Below, one piece after another: positions 1-5,684 of a stretch of DNA of 6,937 nucleotides. The stretch's first letter is position 1. Every line of letters begins with the position of its first letter. Both the position numbers and the translations under genes were made by a program. Origin of the DNA: Pyrodictiaceae archaeon (GTDB taxonomy: Archaea; Thermoproteota; Thermoprotei_A; Sulfolobales; Pyrodictiaceae); assembly GCA_027046525.1 (NCBI GenBank), contig JALTYD010000288.1, positions 1 to 6,937 of the forward strand. The letters are read 5' to 3'. The notes below the pieces were generated by a model that saw only the letters and a program-made list of their open reading frames with translations, ran no database searches and was not told the DNA's origin.

Positions 1-65
1 CTATTAGGGCTCCTCCTAACCTCCTCTAGTAGCTTCCTCAGTATACTATCCTACTTATTGTCCAT
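1..65 (-). other. Possible start of a gene running off the left edge, with an in-frame TAG
   Basis: Reading leftward from an ATG at 65 gives M-D-N-K, then a TAG at 53-51, then an open frame to the window edge (DSILRKLLEEVRRSPN). This looks like an amphipathic helix with crenarchaeal codon choice (AGG, GAG, AAG, ATA). There is no ATG, GTG or TTG between the TAG and the edge, so it is either a gene broken near its start, a gene whose start lies off the window, or chance. Purine-rich GAGGAGG-type motifs at about 18-33 could also serve as a ribosome binding site for a start beyond position 1. The plus strand is also open here (1-90, Leu/Ser-rich, stop TAG 88-90), which looks less like protein. 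I do not recognise a family. Confidence 0.22.
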
Positions 66-128
66 GGGAATACTTGTTAAAGTAAGATAGGTTTGTCTTT
101 ACAATAATAGGTAGCTTAGTAACTCTAC

Positions 129-158
129 TTATATGCATATAAAAGTATATTAATATAC
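129..158. repeat. Two adjacent perfect 14-bp palindromes
   Basis: Positions 129-142 read ttatatgcatataa and 145-158 read gtatattaatatac. Each is its own exact reverse complement, and they are separated by 2 bp. Both symmetries stop exactly at these borders. Paired dyads of this size can be sites for dimeric DNA-binding proteins, but AT-rich sequence makes palindromes easier by chance. The first dyad overlaps a TATA-like element on both strands, so a repressor or activator site for a leftward transcript is a plausible inference. Confidence 0.65.
136..145 (-). promoter_or_regulatory. TATA-like element, leftward
   Basis: On the minus strand the bases read CTTTTATATG, close to an archaeal TATA box. 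Transcription would begin about 25 bp further left, near 114, giving a leader of about 50 nt to the ATG at 65. The plus strand reads TATAAAAG at 138-145, equally good, but no rightward gene follows. The box is embedded in the palindrome pair. Confidence 0.3.
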
Positions 159-317
159 AAAGACTTCAAAAGATAAAACATAAAATTAAGTAGAACTTCG
201 TTGTTACGGGTTTCTACTAGTTAGTTACTATCCTACAGAGACTGGATCTAGACAATGTAGTGTTTCTTGGAATAGTGTGTATTTCGAGTGTTAGGGTCTT
301 CTGTGGCTGTTTTCGAG

Positions 318-728
318 CTAGTTGTATTCTGGGAGTACTACTGTTGTGTATGTCTTCTTGAGGCCTTTCTTCTTGAGTTCTTGGTATTCTCTGACTAGTT
401 TTTCTAGCCACTCTGTCGCGTATAGTACTCTCCCCTCTTCGAGAGCGTCTACTATAGCTGGGTTACCTCTCCTAAGCATTGACAGCGCCTCGTTGGGTGT
501 ATAGGGGTGTGGCTCTATGGGGAGGGGTATTTCTTTTAGGATTTCTAGAATCTTTCCTATCCTGTCTAGGTACTTCTCTTTGTAATCTGCTACTACTAGT
601 AGGTCGTAGTCGCTCCATGGTTTCCAGTCTCTGCGGGTCCTTGACCCAAACAGTATTACTGCTTTAGCGTCTAGCTTTTCGACTAGCAGCTCTACAGCGT
701 GTTTGAGAAGCCTAGCTTCGTCCTCCAT
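318..728 (-). CDS. Minimal nucleotidyltransferase (MNT), MntA-type antitoxin partner of HEPN
   Basis: 136-residue protein with a nucleotidyltransferase fold of the DNA polymerase beta superfamily. The signature is GSR at residues 28-30 followed by SDYD at 39-42, an exact G-S-x10-D-x-D spacing (D40, D42). A third acidic residue may be E72 in the segment IEPHPYTP. The C-terminal part is helical and basic and ends VVLPEYN. In characterised MntA/HepT pairs the MNT protein modifies the HEPN toxin with AMP and so neutralises it; that role is inferred here from family and context. The start chosen is the ATG at 728 because GGAG lies 8 nt upstream (740-737). An in-frame ATG at 746 would add six residues (MLGVSS) but lacks as good a site. 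The gene overlaps the end of the upstream HEPN gene by 17 bp, so the two are probably translationally coupled. Could alternatively be a non-antitoxin nucleotidyltransferase. Confidence 0.88.
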   Translation of the reverse strand: MEDEARLLKHAVELLVEKLDAKAVILFGSRTRRDWKPWSDYDLLVVADYKEKYLDRIGKILEILKEIPLPIEPHPYTPNEALSMLRRGNPAIVDALEEGRVLYATEWLEKLVREYQELKKKGLKKTYTTVVLPEYN

Positions 729-1134
729 GGATGACACTCCTAGCATAGTCTATTATCTTCTTAGAGGCTTCTAGTGCCCGTCTAGAAGCTGTCTCGTCGT
801 ATGCTTCGTGGGGTGTCCCAGCTGGATGAGCATTAGGATATCTCGACGGTATGTAGTGTCTATCTAGCTCTCTTGCGTGTGAGAGTAGCTCGGGATCTGA
901 GTTTATGCCTTTTCTCTCAAAGTACCTTTCTAGTAGGATTCTAATGCTATGCCCCCAGGGGGCTTCGTTAACATAGTACAAGAGGGCTTTAGCTGCTTTC
1001 TCGCCTGCTTGGTGAGCGTAGAAGGCTGCAGCGTTGTATCTCTTCTCCCTCTGGAGTATGAGAGCTGTCTCGTAATCCCATATGGCTTCTTCTAGCCATC
1101 TTCGAGCTTCTTCTCTCAAGACTATGGACTCCAC
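712..1134 (-). CDS. HEPN domain protein, HepT-type toxin candidate
   Basis: 140-residue, mostly helical protein of the HEPN domain family (PF05168 type). Recognisable parts are the helix YNAAAFYAHQAGEKAAKALL (about 33-52) and a C-terminal block HARELDRHYIPSRYPNA (86-102). That block holds an R-x4-H motif (R88, H93), the ribonuclease motif of HEPN toxins, immediately followed by Y94. A glycine/proline loop with GTPHEAYDE follows, then a final helix. It lies directly upstream of the nucleotidyltransferase and overlaps it, the standard two-gene HEPN/MNT layout, which suggests an RNA-cleaving toxin held in check by its partner. The start is a GTG at 1134: an in-frame TAA lies 21 nt upstream with no other start in between, and the nearby ATG at 1138 is out of frame. 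No Shine-Dalgarno motif is visible, so the mRNA may be leaderless. Toxicity is inferred, not shown. Confidence 0.85.
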   Translation of the reverse strand: MESIVLREEARRWLEEAIWDYETALILQREKRYNAAAFYAHQAGEKAAKALLYYVNEAPWGHSIRILLERYFERKGINSDPELLSHARELDRHYIPSRYPNAHPAGTPHEAYDETASRRALEASKKIIDYARSVIHGGRS

Positions 1135-1162
1135 CCATGATACTGTAAGTGGGGGTTACTAG

Positions 1163-1174
1163 GTCTTAAACTTC
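1163..1174 (-). promoter_or_regulatory. Possible TATA box for the HEPN/MNT module
   Basis: The minus strand reads GAAGTTTAAGAC, with a TTTAA core at 1170-1166. A start of transcription about 26 bp downstream would fall near 1142, only some 8 nt before the GTG start at 1134. That fits a leaderless or near-leaderless transcript and the lack of a ribosome binding site. The match is short and weak. Confidence 0.28.
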
Positions 1175-1184
1175 CTACTCTCAT

Positions 1185-1511
1185 CTATGCTGTTCTAGTA
1201 TTTAGTACTCCTCTGTACTTGTTACTGGGATTTGCATACTCTTCTACGGCTTAGCCTAGTAGTGCGAAGCCAGGGACTGCTAGTGCAATACATATATCTG
1301 GCAGGACTATCCACTACTATGCCTTGTAGCTGAAGGCTCCTATCTGGAATGCTCAGTACTTCGAGTCTATGTAATTTTTGATAGCTTGTGGTGACTTCTA
1401 CTTGTTTAGTATCTGGCAGTTTTTACTCAGGTATACGGGGATATGATGTTCTCTGCGGAGAGAGTCTATGAAGTCTCTGGGCGTTGGCGAATAGGAGTTG
1501 AGACACCAACT
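1185..1511 (-). pseudogene. Possible decayed reading frame, very uncertain
   Basis: One minus-strand frame gives protein-like stretches interrupted by stops. It is open from 1511 to 1401 (includes SPTPRDFIDSLRREHHIPVY), then TAG at 1400-1398, a 14-residue stretch, TGA at 1355-1353, an 11-residue stretch (AFQIGAFSYKA), two TAGs at 1319-1314, a hydrophobic 20-residue stretch (1313-1254, containing ALAVPGFALLG), TAA at 1253-1251, then a 21-residue polar stretch (1250-1188) and TAG at 1187-1185. The codons look crenarchaeal (AAG, ATA, GAC, TAC) and the frame never shifts, which would fit a dead gene of unknown family. The stop density, however, is close to what chance would give, so this is a weak call. 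Confidence 0.18.
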
Positions 1512-1636
1512 CTATTCTCAAAACACCGTTAATCGTTAAAAATAATCCAAGACCACAGAGATTTTCGGAATTCGAGAAAGTCAGAGTCATAAAGTCTTCT
1601 ATTTCTCTCTACTTCTCTTTCTTCACTATATAGCTA

Positions 1637-1652
1637 GGGTCATTATAGACCC
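1637..1652. promoter_or_regulatory. Small inverted repeat upstream of the deacylase gene
   Basis: GGGTC at 1637-1641 and GACCC at 1648-1652 are exact inverted copies around a 6-bp spacer (ATTATA). The repeat sits directly left of the AT-rich TATA-like stretch at 1654-1666. It could be a small operator; a chance 5-bp stem is also possible. Confidence 0.25.
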
Positions 1653-1653
1653 A

Positions 1654-1666
1654 TAATTTAATTATT
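1654..1666 (+). promoter_or_regulatory. Possible TATA box for the deacylase gene
   Basis: The run TAATTTAATTATT is the most TATA-like element upstream of the gene. Transcription would start near 1687, leaving a leader of about 43 nt that contains GGTG (1718-1721) as ribosome binding site. A second candidate, TATGTATA at 1701-1708, is centred about 26 bp before the ATG and would instead give a leaderless mRNA. The sequence alone does not decide between them. Confidence 0.3.
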
Positions 1667-1729
1667 CTATGAAGTCTAACTAATATCTATATGTAGTTAC
1701 TATGTATAGCTGTTTGTGGTGTATCTACT

Positions 1730-3310
1730 ATGGAGTATGATCTAGTTATTCGAGGAGGAATAGTAATTGATGGTTCTAGTTCTCCACCTTTCAGAGCAGA
1801 TATAGGTGTAAAAGGAGACAGAATAGCTAAGATAGGAGACCTCTCGGGCTCAAGAGCAGATATAGTAGTTAATGTAGATAACCTCTATGTATCGCCTGGC
1901 TTCATAGATATCCATAACCATAGCGATATATCGATTATAGCTGTTCCATCAGCAGACAACTATGTTCTACAAGGTGTAACAACTATCGTTATTGGTAATT
2001 GTGGTTCTTCGCCAGCCCCCCTAACTGATAAGAATAGAGAAGTTGTAGAATGGTATAGAGAGAGATATCCTGAAGTAGAAGTTACATGGGAGAACTATAG
2101 TGAGTATCTAGATGTACTAGATAAGCTGCCAAAGAAGATAAACCTAGTACCGCTAGTAGGTTTTGGGTCTATTCGTAGTGCTGTACTAGGATTTGGAGAT
2201 GTAAAACCTACAGAGAAACAACTAGAAGAGATGAAGAATCTAGTAGAAGAAGCTATGAAAGCTGGTGCATTCGGCTTATCTACTGGACTTATATACATAC
2301 CCCAGAACTATGCCGAGAGACAAGAGATTATTGAACTCTGTAAAATAGTATCTAGATACGATGGGATATATACAACTCATATGAGAAACGAAGGTATAAA
2401 GTTGATAGACTCTATAATCGAGGCTGTAGAGATAGGGGTGAAATCCGGATGCCCAGTAGAGATCTCGCATCTAAAAGCTGTCGGTAAACCAGCATGGGGA
2501 CTAGTAAGAAAAGCTCTAGACTTAATAGAGTACTATGTATCGCTAGGATATGATGTATCTGCCGATGTATATCCATATACAGCTACTTCGACAACACTCT
2601 CTGTTGTACTACCTCGCTGGGTTAGAGAGGGCGGTTATAGAGCTATGGCAGATAAGCTTAGAGATCCTAAAGTTGTAGAGAAGATATACTCTGAAGTCGA
2701 AGAGACTTGGAGGTATACTGGTAGAGTTATTGAGTGGAGAGAAGTCGTCGTAGCTTATTCACCTAAACACAAAGAAGTCGAAGGTAAGAGTATAGCTGAG
2801 ATCTCTAGAGAGTGGAGAGAGAAACCTATAGATGTTGTTATTAAGCTGCTAGTTGAAGATAATGGATTAACTTCAGCAGTATTCCATACTCTTAGAGAAG
2901 AAGATGTAATAGAAGCTATAAAATCACCATATACAGCTATTGGTAGCGATGGATCTATCCAGAAATATGGAGATGGAAAACCACACCCTAGAAGCTATGG
3001 TACTTTCCCTAGAGTATTATCTAGGTACGTGAGAGAGCTTAAAGTGCTACCTCTGCAGGAAGCTATTAGGAAGATGACGAGCCTATCTGCAAGGAAGATG
3101 AGACTGTGGGATAGAGGGCTTCTTAGACCTGGTATGAAAGCTGATATAGTCGTATTTAACTACTATACTGTTAGAGATACAGCTACTTTCGAAGATCCTC
3201 ACAACTATCCTAGAGGAATAGAATATGTTGTTGTTAATGGAGAGCTAGTTGTCGAAGAAGGTAGACTAACAGGTGCTACGAGCGGCGAGCTTATTAGGTA
3301 TAGACACTAG
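1730..3310 (+). CDS. N-acyl-D-amino-acid deacylase (D-aminoacylase family amidohydrolase)
   Basis: 526-residue metal-dependent hydrolase of the amidohydrolase superfamily, D-aminoacylase group, of about the usual family length. These enzymes cleave the acyl group from N-acyl-D-amino acids to give the D-amino acid and a carboxylate. An N-terminal beta-sandwich part (about 1-55) is followed by the barrel. Visible active-site features are H62 and H64 in DIHNHSD, C91 in GNCGS, Y189 in GLIYIP, H217 in YTTHMRNEG, H247 and K249 in EISHLK, D407 in GSDG, and R421 in HPRSYGTFPRVL. The C-terminal motif LLRPGMKADIVVFN (464-477) is typical of the superfamily. It lacks a signal peptide, so it acts in the cytoplasm. 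GGTG at 1718-1721 precedes the ATG by 8 nt. It is transcribed toward livF, with only 4 bp between the two stops. The exact acyl and amino acid preference cannot be read from sequence, and related enzymes with other amide substrates exist. Confidence 0.9.
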   Translation: MEYDLVIRGGIVIDGSSSPPFRADIGVKGDRIAKIGDLSGSRADIVVNVDNLYVSPGFIDIHNHSDISIIAVPSADNYVLQGVTTIVIGNCGSSPAPLTDKNREVVEWYRERYPEVEVTWENYSEYLDVLDKLPKKINLVPLVGFGSIRSAVLGFGDVKPTEKQLEEMKNLVEEAMKAGAFGLSTGLIYIPQNYAERQEIIELCKIVSRYDGIYTTHMRNEGIKLIDSIIEAVEIGVKSGCPVEISHLKAVGKPAWGLVRKALDLIEYYVSLGYDVSADVYPYTATSTTLSVVLPRWVREGGYRAMADKLRDPKVVEKIYSEVEETWRYTGRVIEWREVVVAYSPKHKEVEGKSIAEISREWREKPIDVVIKLLVEDNGLTSAVFHTLREEDVIEAIKSPYTAIGSDGSIQKYGDGKPHPRSYGTFPRVLSRYVRELKVLPLQEAIRKMTSLSARKMRLWDRGLLRPGMKADIVVFNYYTVRDTATFEDPHNYPRGIEYVVVNGELVVEEGRLTGATSGELIRYRH

Positions 3311-3314
3311 ATTA

Positions 3315-4019
3315 CTACTTGCCTAGATATGCTTTTTTGACAAGAGGGTTTCTTAGAGCTTCTTCCGGCGTAGCTTCTAGTACTAGGCGGCCTGTTTCTA
3401 GTATATATACTTTGTCTGCTATCTCTAGTGCTTTCTTAACATTCTGTTCAACGAGTAGAATTGCCTGGCCAGATTCTTTTAACTCTGATATCTTCTTAAA
3501 GATCTCATCTACAACTACAGGTGCTAGGCCTTGAGAAGGTTCATCCATTAGGAGGAGCTTAGGTTTAGCTACTAGTGCTCTTGCTATAGCGAGCATCTGT
3601 GCTTCTCCACCACTTAGTGTTCTAGCTAGCTGTTTCCTCCGTTCTCTCAGCCTAGGGAATAAATTATATACTTCTTCTAGCCTCTCTCGAAGTTCTTCTC
3701 TCGTAGATATACTGTATCCTCCTAGGACTAGATTCTCTTCTACTGTTAGGTACGGAAATAGTCTCCTACCTTCTGGTATATAGCCGAGACCTAGCTTAGC
3801 TCTCTCCCAGGGTGGTAGATTAGTTATATCTTTCTCTTCGAATATTATTCTACCCCTAGATGCACGAACTACACCCATCACTGTCTTTATGAGTGTTGAT
3901 TTACCAGCACCATTTCTCCCAACTACTGCTACAGCTTCGCCTTCTCCTATCCTTATTGATACTGAGTCTAGAGCTTTAATCTTCCCATAGTATACATGTA
4001 GATCTTCAACCACGAGCAT
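3315..4019 (-). CDS. livF: Branched-chain amino acid ABC transporter ATPase LivF
   Basis: 234-residue ATP-binding subunit (cytoplasmic face of the membrane) that pairs with LivG to power uptake. From the ATG at 4019 the motifs are Walker A GRNGAGKST (34-42), the LivF-type Q-loop variant YIPEGRRLFP with E82 in place of Gln, signature LSGGEAQ (135-141), Walker B LLLMDEP (155-161, catalytic E160), and LVEQN with Q192 at the switch position where most ABC ATPases have His. These variants are typical of LivF and separate it from LivG. I chose the ATG at 4019 because AGGTG ends 6 nt before it. A GTG at 4028 in the same frame is part of that Shine-Dalgarno motif and would add three residues. The start overlaps the end of livG by 14 bp. 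The stop lies 4 bp from the stop of the convergent deacylase gene, so its transcript probably runs into that gene. Confidence 0.94.
   Translation of the reverse strand: MLVVEDLHVYYGKIKALDSVSIRIGEGEAVAVVGRNGAGKSTLIKTVMGVVRASRGRIIFEEKDITNLPPWERAKLGLGYIPEGRRLFPYLTVEENLVLGGYSISTREELRERLEEVYNLFPRLRERRKQLARTLSGGEAQMLAIARALVAKPKLLLMDEPSQGLAPVVVDEIFKKISELKESGQAILLVEQNVKKALEIADKVYILETGRLVLEATPEEALRNPLVKKAYLGK
3333..3338 (+). terminator. Oligo-T terminator candidate for the deacylase gene
   Basis: Six T residues on the plus strand lie 22 nt after the deacylase stop codon. Archaeal RNA polymerase can terminate at such U-runs without a hairpin. The tract is inside the livF coding region, where it reads as lysine codons on the other strand, so it serves two purposes if functional. 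Confidence 0.4.
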
Positions 4020-4773
4020 ATCCTGCACCTAGATAGGCATCTATTACTTTCTTATCAGATACTACTTCGTCTGGTTTACCCTCAGATAGTATTTCTCCGT
4101 AGTGGAGTACATACATATAGTCTGAGAGCTCTACTGCAAAGGGGACATTATGTTCTATGAGCATAATTGTGACTCCTTCTCTGTTGAGAGACTTTATTAG
4201 TTGTTTTAGTTCTTCGGCTTCTTCAGCACTCATTCCTGCTGCTGGCTCGTCTAACATTACTAGTTTTGGCTCGAGGGCGAGTGCTCTAGCGATTTCGAGT
4301 CTCTTCTGTAGACCTAGTGGTAGTTCTTCTGCTAGTCTCTCTGTGTACTCCTCTAGTCCTACTTTCTCCGCAATAGTATAGGCTTTGTCTACTATGTTCC
4401 TCCTGGTGCGTGTACGTATAAAGCCTATTCCTCTATACCAATAGCCTCCGAGAGCAGCAATAATGTTATCTATTACTGTCATTTTTGGTAGCCCTCGAGG
4501 TACTTGGAATGTGAATGCTATTCCTCTCAGAGCTACTTCGTGTGGTGGTTTACCATCTATTCTCTCTCCTTCGAAGAATACTCTACCTTTCGTTGGTTTT
4601 AAGAACCCAGCTATTATCTTGAATAGAGTAGTCTTACCAGCTCCGTTGGGGCCTATTATGCCTGTTATTGATCCTTCTGCTACTTTTATAGATACATTGT
4701 ATAGTGCACGTATACCGCCGAAGTATTTTGTTACACTATCTGTCTCAAGAATAGACTGGGGCAATAGTTTCAC
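4006..4773 (-). CDS. livG: Branched-chain amino acid ABC transporter ATPase LivG
   Basis: 255-residue ATP-binding subunit that pairs with LivF. Motifs are Walker A GPNGAGKTT (41-49), Q-loop FTFQ (Q90), the degenerate signature LPLGLQKRLEIARAL (151-165) that is normal in LivG, Walker B LVMLDEP (171-177, E176) and H-loop H208 in LIEHN. The insertion around 110-130 (YWYRGIGFIRTRTRR) is also typical of this subfamily. The start given is a GTG at 4773 that overlaps the livM stop as GTGA. However AGGTGA at this junction is itself a good Shine-Dalgarno match for a TTG at 4764, 5 nt downstream, which would remove three residues (MKL). Either start keeps the whole domain. Coupled translation with livM upstream and livF downstream is likely. 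Confidence 0.94.
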   Translation of the reverse strand: MKLLPQSILETDSVTKYFGGIRALYNVSIKVAEGSITGIIGPNGAGKTTLFKIIAGFLKPTKGRVFFEGERIDGKPPHEVALRGIAFTFQVPRGLPKMTVIDNIIAALGGYWYRGIGFIRTRTRRNIVDKAYTIAEKVGLEEYTERLAEELPLGLQKRLEIARALALEPKLVMLDEPAAGMSAEEAEELKQLIKSLNREGVTIMLIEHNVPFAVELSDYMYVLHYGEILSEGKPDEVVSDKKVIDAYLGAGYARG

Positions 4774-5585
4774 CTTGTCTTCTCTGTCTCAATCAGTATA
4801 GCGCGGATCTTCTCTAATACTATACTCTCTCTACCTAGTAGACCTTGTGGACGTACAAAGAGCATAACTATTATGAGAGCTGAGTACATTATCATTCTAT
4901 ACTCCATGAGGGGCCTAAATATCTCTGGTAGCATTATAACTATGAATGAGCCTGCTATTGCACCAGCGATTGTATCTATGCCTCCAACTATACTCATAGA
5001 TAGTATCATTATAGAGTAGGGGAAGGAGAAATCGCTGTAGACTATGTACCCTTTGAAGTGTGCTAGGAGACTACCAGCTATTCCACCGTACATAGCGCCT
5101 ACCGCGAATGCTAGTACTTTAAACTTCTTCACATTAATACCTATACTCTCTGAGACATCTTCGTCTTCTCTTATAGACTCAAAAGCTATACCCATCCACG
5201 ATCTATCTAGGTAGCGGGCTAGGAGGATAGCTAGGCCTAGAATAGCCCATGATAGTAGTGCATAGGCAAAACCTCTAATCTTTAGACCCATAATTAGTGG
5301 CTTTGGTATACCTATGATACCATAGGATGCACCGAATAGCTCGTAGTAGAGGAAGATATAGACGACTATAAAGTTGAACCCTATAGTAGTTATTGCGAGA
5401 AAATCGTGTCTCAGTCTAATACTTATTACTCCTATGAGAGAACCTATTATAAATGATACAATAGCGGCAGCTGGGAGACAGACCCAGAAAGACAGATTAT
5501 ACTTAGTAGCTAGTATTGCTGAGGTCATTGCACCTACTCCAACAAATGCAGCTTGTCCGAGGTTTACTTGTCCTGCTCTACCCAT
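4770..5585 (-). CDS. livM: Branched-chain amino acid ABC transporter permease LivM (5' end uncertain)
   Basis: Membrane channel subunit that works with LivH. From the first ATG (5585) it has 271 residues, with family features including GQVNLGQAAFVGVGA at 5-19, the cytoplasmic coupling loop around FESIREDEDVSESIGINVKK (135-154), the glycine-rich GGIDTIAGAIAG (201-212) and the conserved RPQGLLG (245-251). Several hydrophobic helices are evident. The start at 5585 is almost certainly not the true one: the in-frame sequence upstream encodes the usual first helix and the motif ALGLNITMG, so this ATG is an internal methionine. No ATG, GTG or TTG exists in that upstream stretch (see the adjacent entry). 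The coordinates given are the minimum region with a standard start codon. The gene ends in a TGA overlapping the livG GTG by 4 bp. Confidence 0.9.
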   Translation of the reverse strand: MGRAGQVNLGQAAFVGVGAMTSAILATKYNLSFWVCLPAAAIVSFIIGSLIGVISIRLRHDFLAITTIGFNFIVVYIFLYYELFGASYGIIGIPKPLIMGLKIRGFAYALLSWAILGLAILLARYLDRSWMGIAFESIREDEDVSESIGINVKKFKVLAFAVGAMYGGIAGSLLAHFKGYIVYSDFSFPYSIMILSMSIVGGIDTIAGAIAGSFIVIMLPEIFRPLMEYRMIMYSALIIVMLFVRPQGLLGRESIVLEKIRAILIETEKTR

Positions 5586-5684
5586 AGTGATGTTGAGGCC
5601 TAGAGCAGCTATAGAGTAGGAGGCTACAACTGTTAGGAGAGTAGCTAGATAGCCTGGAGAGATAGGCGAGTCTCTACCACCTCC
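5586..5684 (-). other. livM: In-frame N-terminal part of LivM without a standard start codon, with its Shine-Dalgarno site
   Basis: GGAGGTG at 5684-5678 is a near-perfect archaeal ribosome binding site and starts on the last base of the livH stop. Downstream, in frame with livM, the codons give RDSPISPGYLATLLTV (from 5675) and continue VASYSIAALGLNIT into the ATG at 5585. This is a membrane helix plus a motif expected at the start of LivM. The frame stays open back to a TAG at 5762-5760, inside livH, yet contains no ATG, GTG or TTG. An ATC at 5663 is the nearest near-cognate codon but lies 14 nt after the motif. A GTG at 5680 is in a different frame, reaches a stop within 12 codons, and would need one extra base to join livM. 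A non-standard start, a real frameshift or a sequencing error are all possible. Confidence 0.75.

Larger units (their letters stand above)
66..317. other. Gene-free, AT-rich intergenic region
   Basis: No credible coding frame was found. The left and middle part (about 120-190) is strongly AT-rich and contains two adjacent perfect palindromes and a TATA-like box, described separately. On the minus strand, downstream of the nucleotidyltransferase, T-rich runs (TTTT groups around 161-186) could terminate transcription of the HEPN/MNT module; no single clear hairpin accompanies them. The segment 190-317 shows nothing I can name. A reading frame at 217-411 on the minus strand is a shadow overlapping the 3' end of the nucleotidyltransferase gene. 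Confidence 0.55.
1135..1729. other. Long intergenic region without an intact gene
   Basis: About 595 bp between the divergent HEPN gene and the deacylase gene. No intact gene is supported. A 55-codon frame on the minus strand (1590-1423, ATG to TAA) has no recognisable features and I do not call it. The segment 1185-1511 carries a possible decayed frame, listed separately. Around 1594-1625 the plus strand is almost pure pyrimidine. A 12-bp word, tctatgaagtct, occurs twice (1465-1476 and 1666-1677). No tRNA, CRISPR repeat or clear C/D box RNA was seen. Confidence 0.5.

Noticed and set aside
151..165. LivG signature LPLGLQ instead of LSGGQ (residue positions within LivG) considered as a defect
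   Set aside because: Degenerate signatures at this place are normal in LivG proteins, and Walker A, Q-loop, Walker B and H-loop are intact.
217..411. 64-codon minus-strand frame rich in Arg, Thr and Pro
   Set aside because: It overlaps the 3' end of the nucleotidyltransferase gene in another frame, has low-complexity composition typical of shadow frames and no recognisable motif.
1449..1464. Small hairpin tctct-gcgg-agaga considered as part of an RNA gene
   Set aside because: Only a 5-bp stem; no tRNA arms, no C/D box pair and no surrounding structure.
1423..1590. 55-codon minus-strand frame from ATG to TAA in the intergenic region
   Set aside because: No family features, no Shine-Dalgarno site, and a better coding impression is given by a different frame over part of the same bases.
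4463..4801. 112-codon plus-strand frame opposite livG
   Set aside because: Proline- and serine-rich mirror of a clearly real gene with full ABC ATPase motifs on the other strand.
5374..5619. 81-codon plus-strand frame opposite livM
   Set aside because: Lies wholly over livM coding sequence, including the upstream in-frame extension, and has no features of its own.
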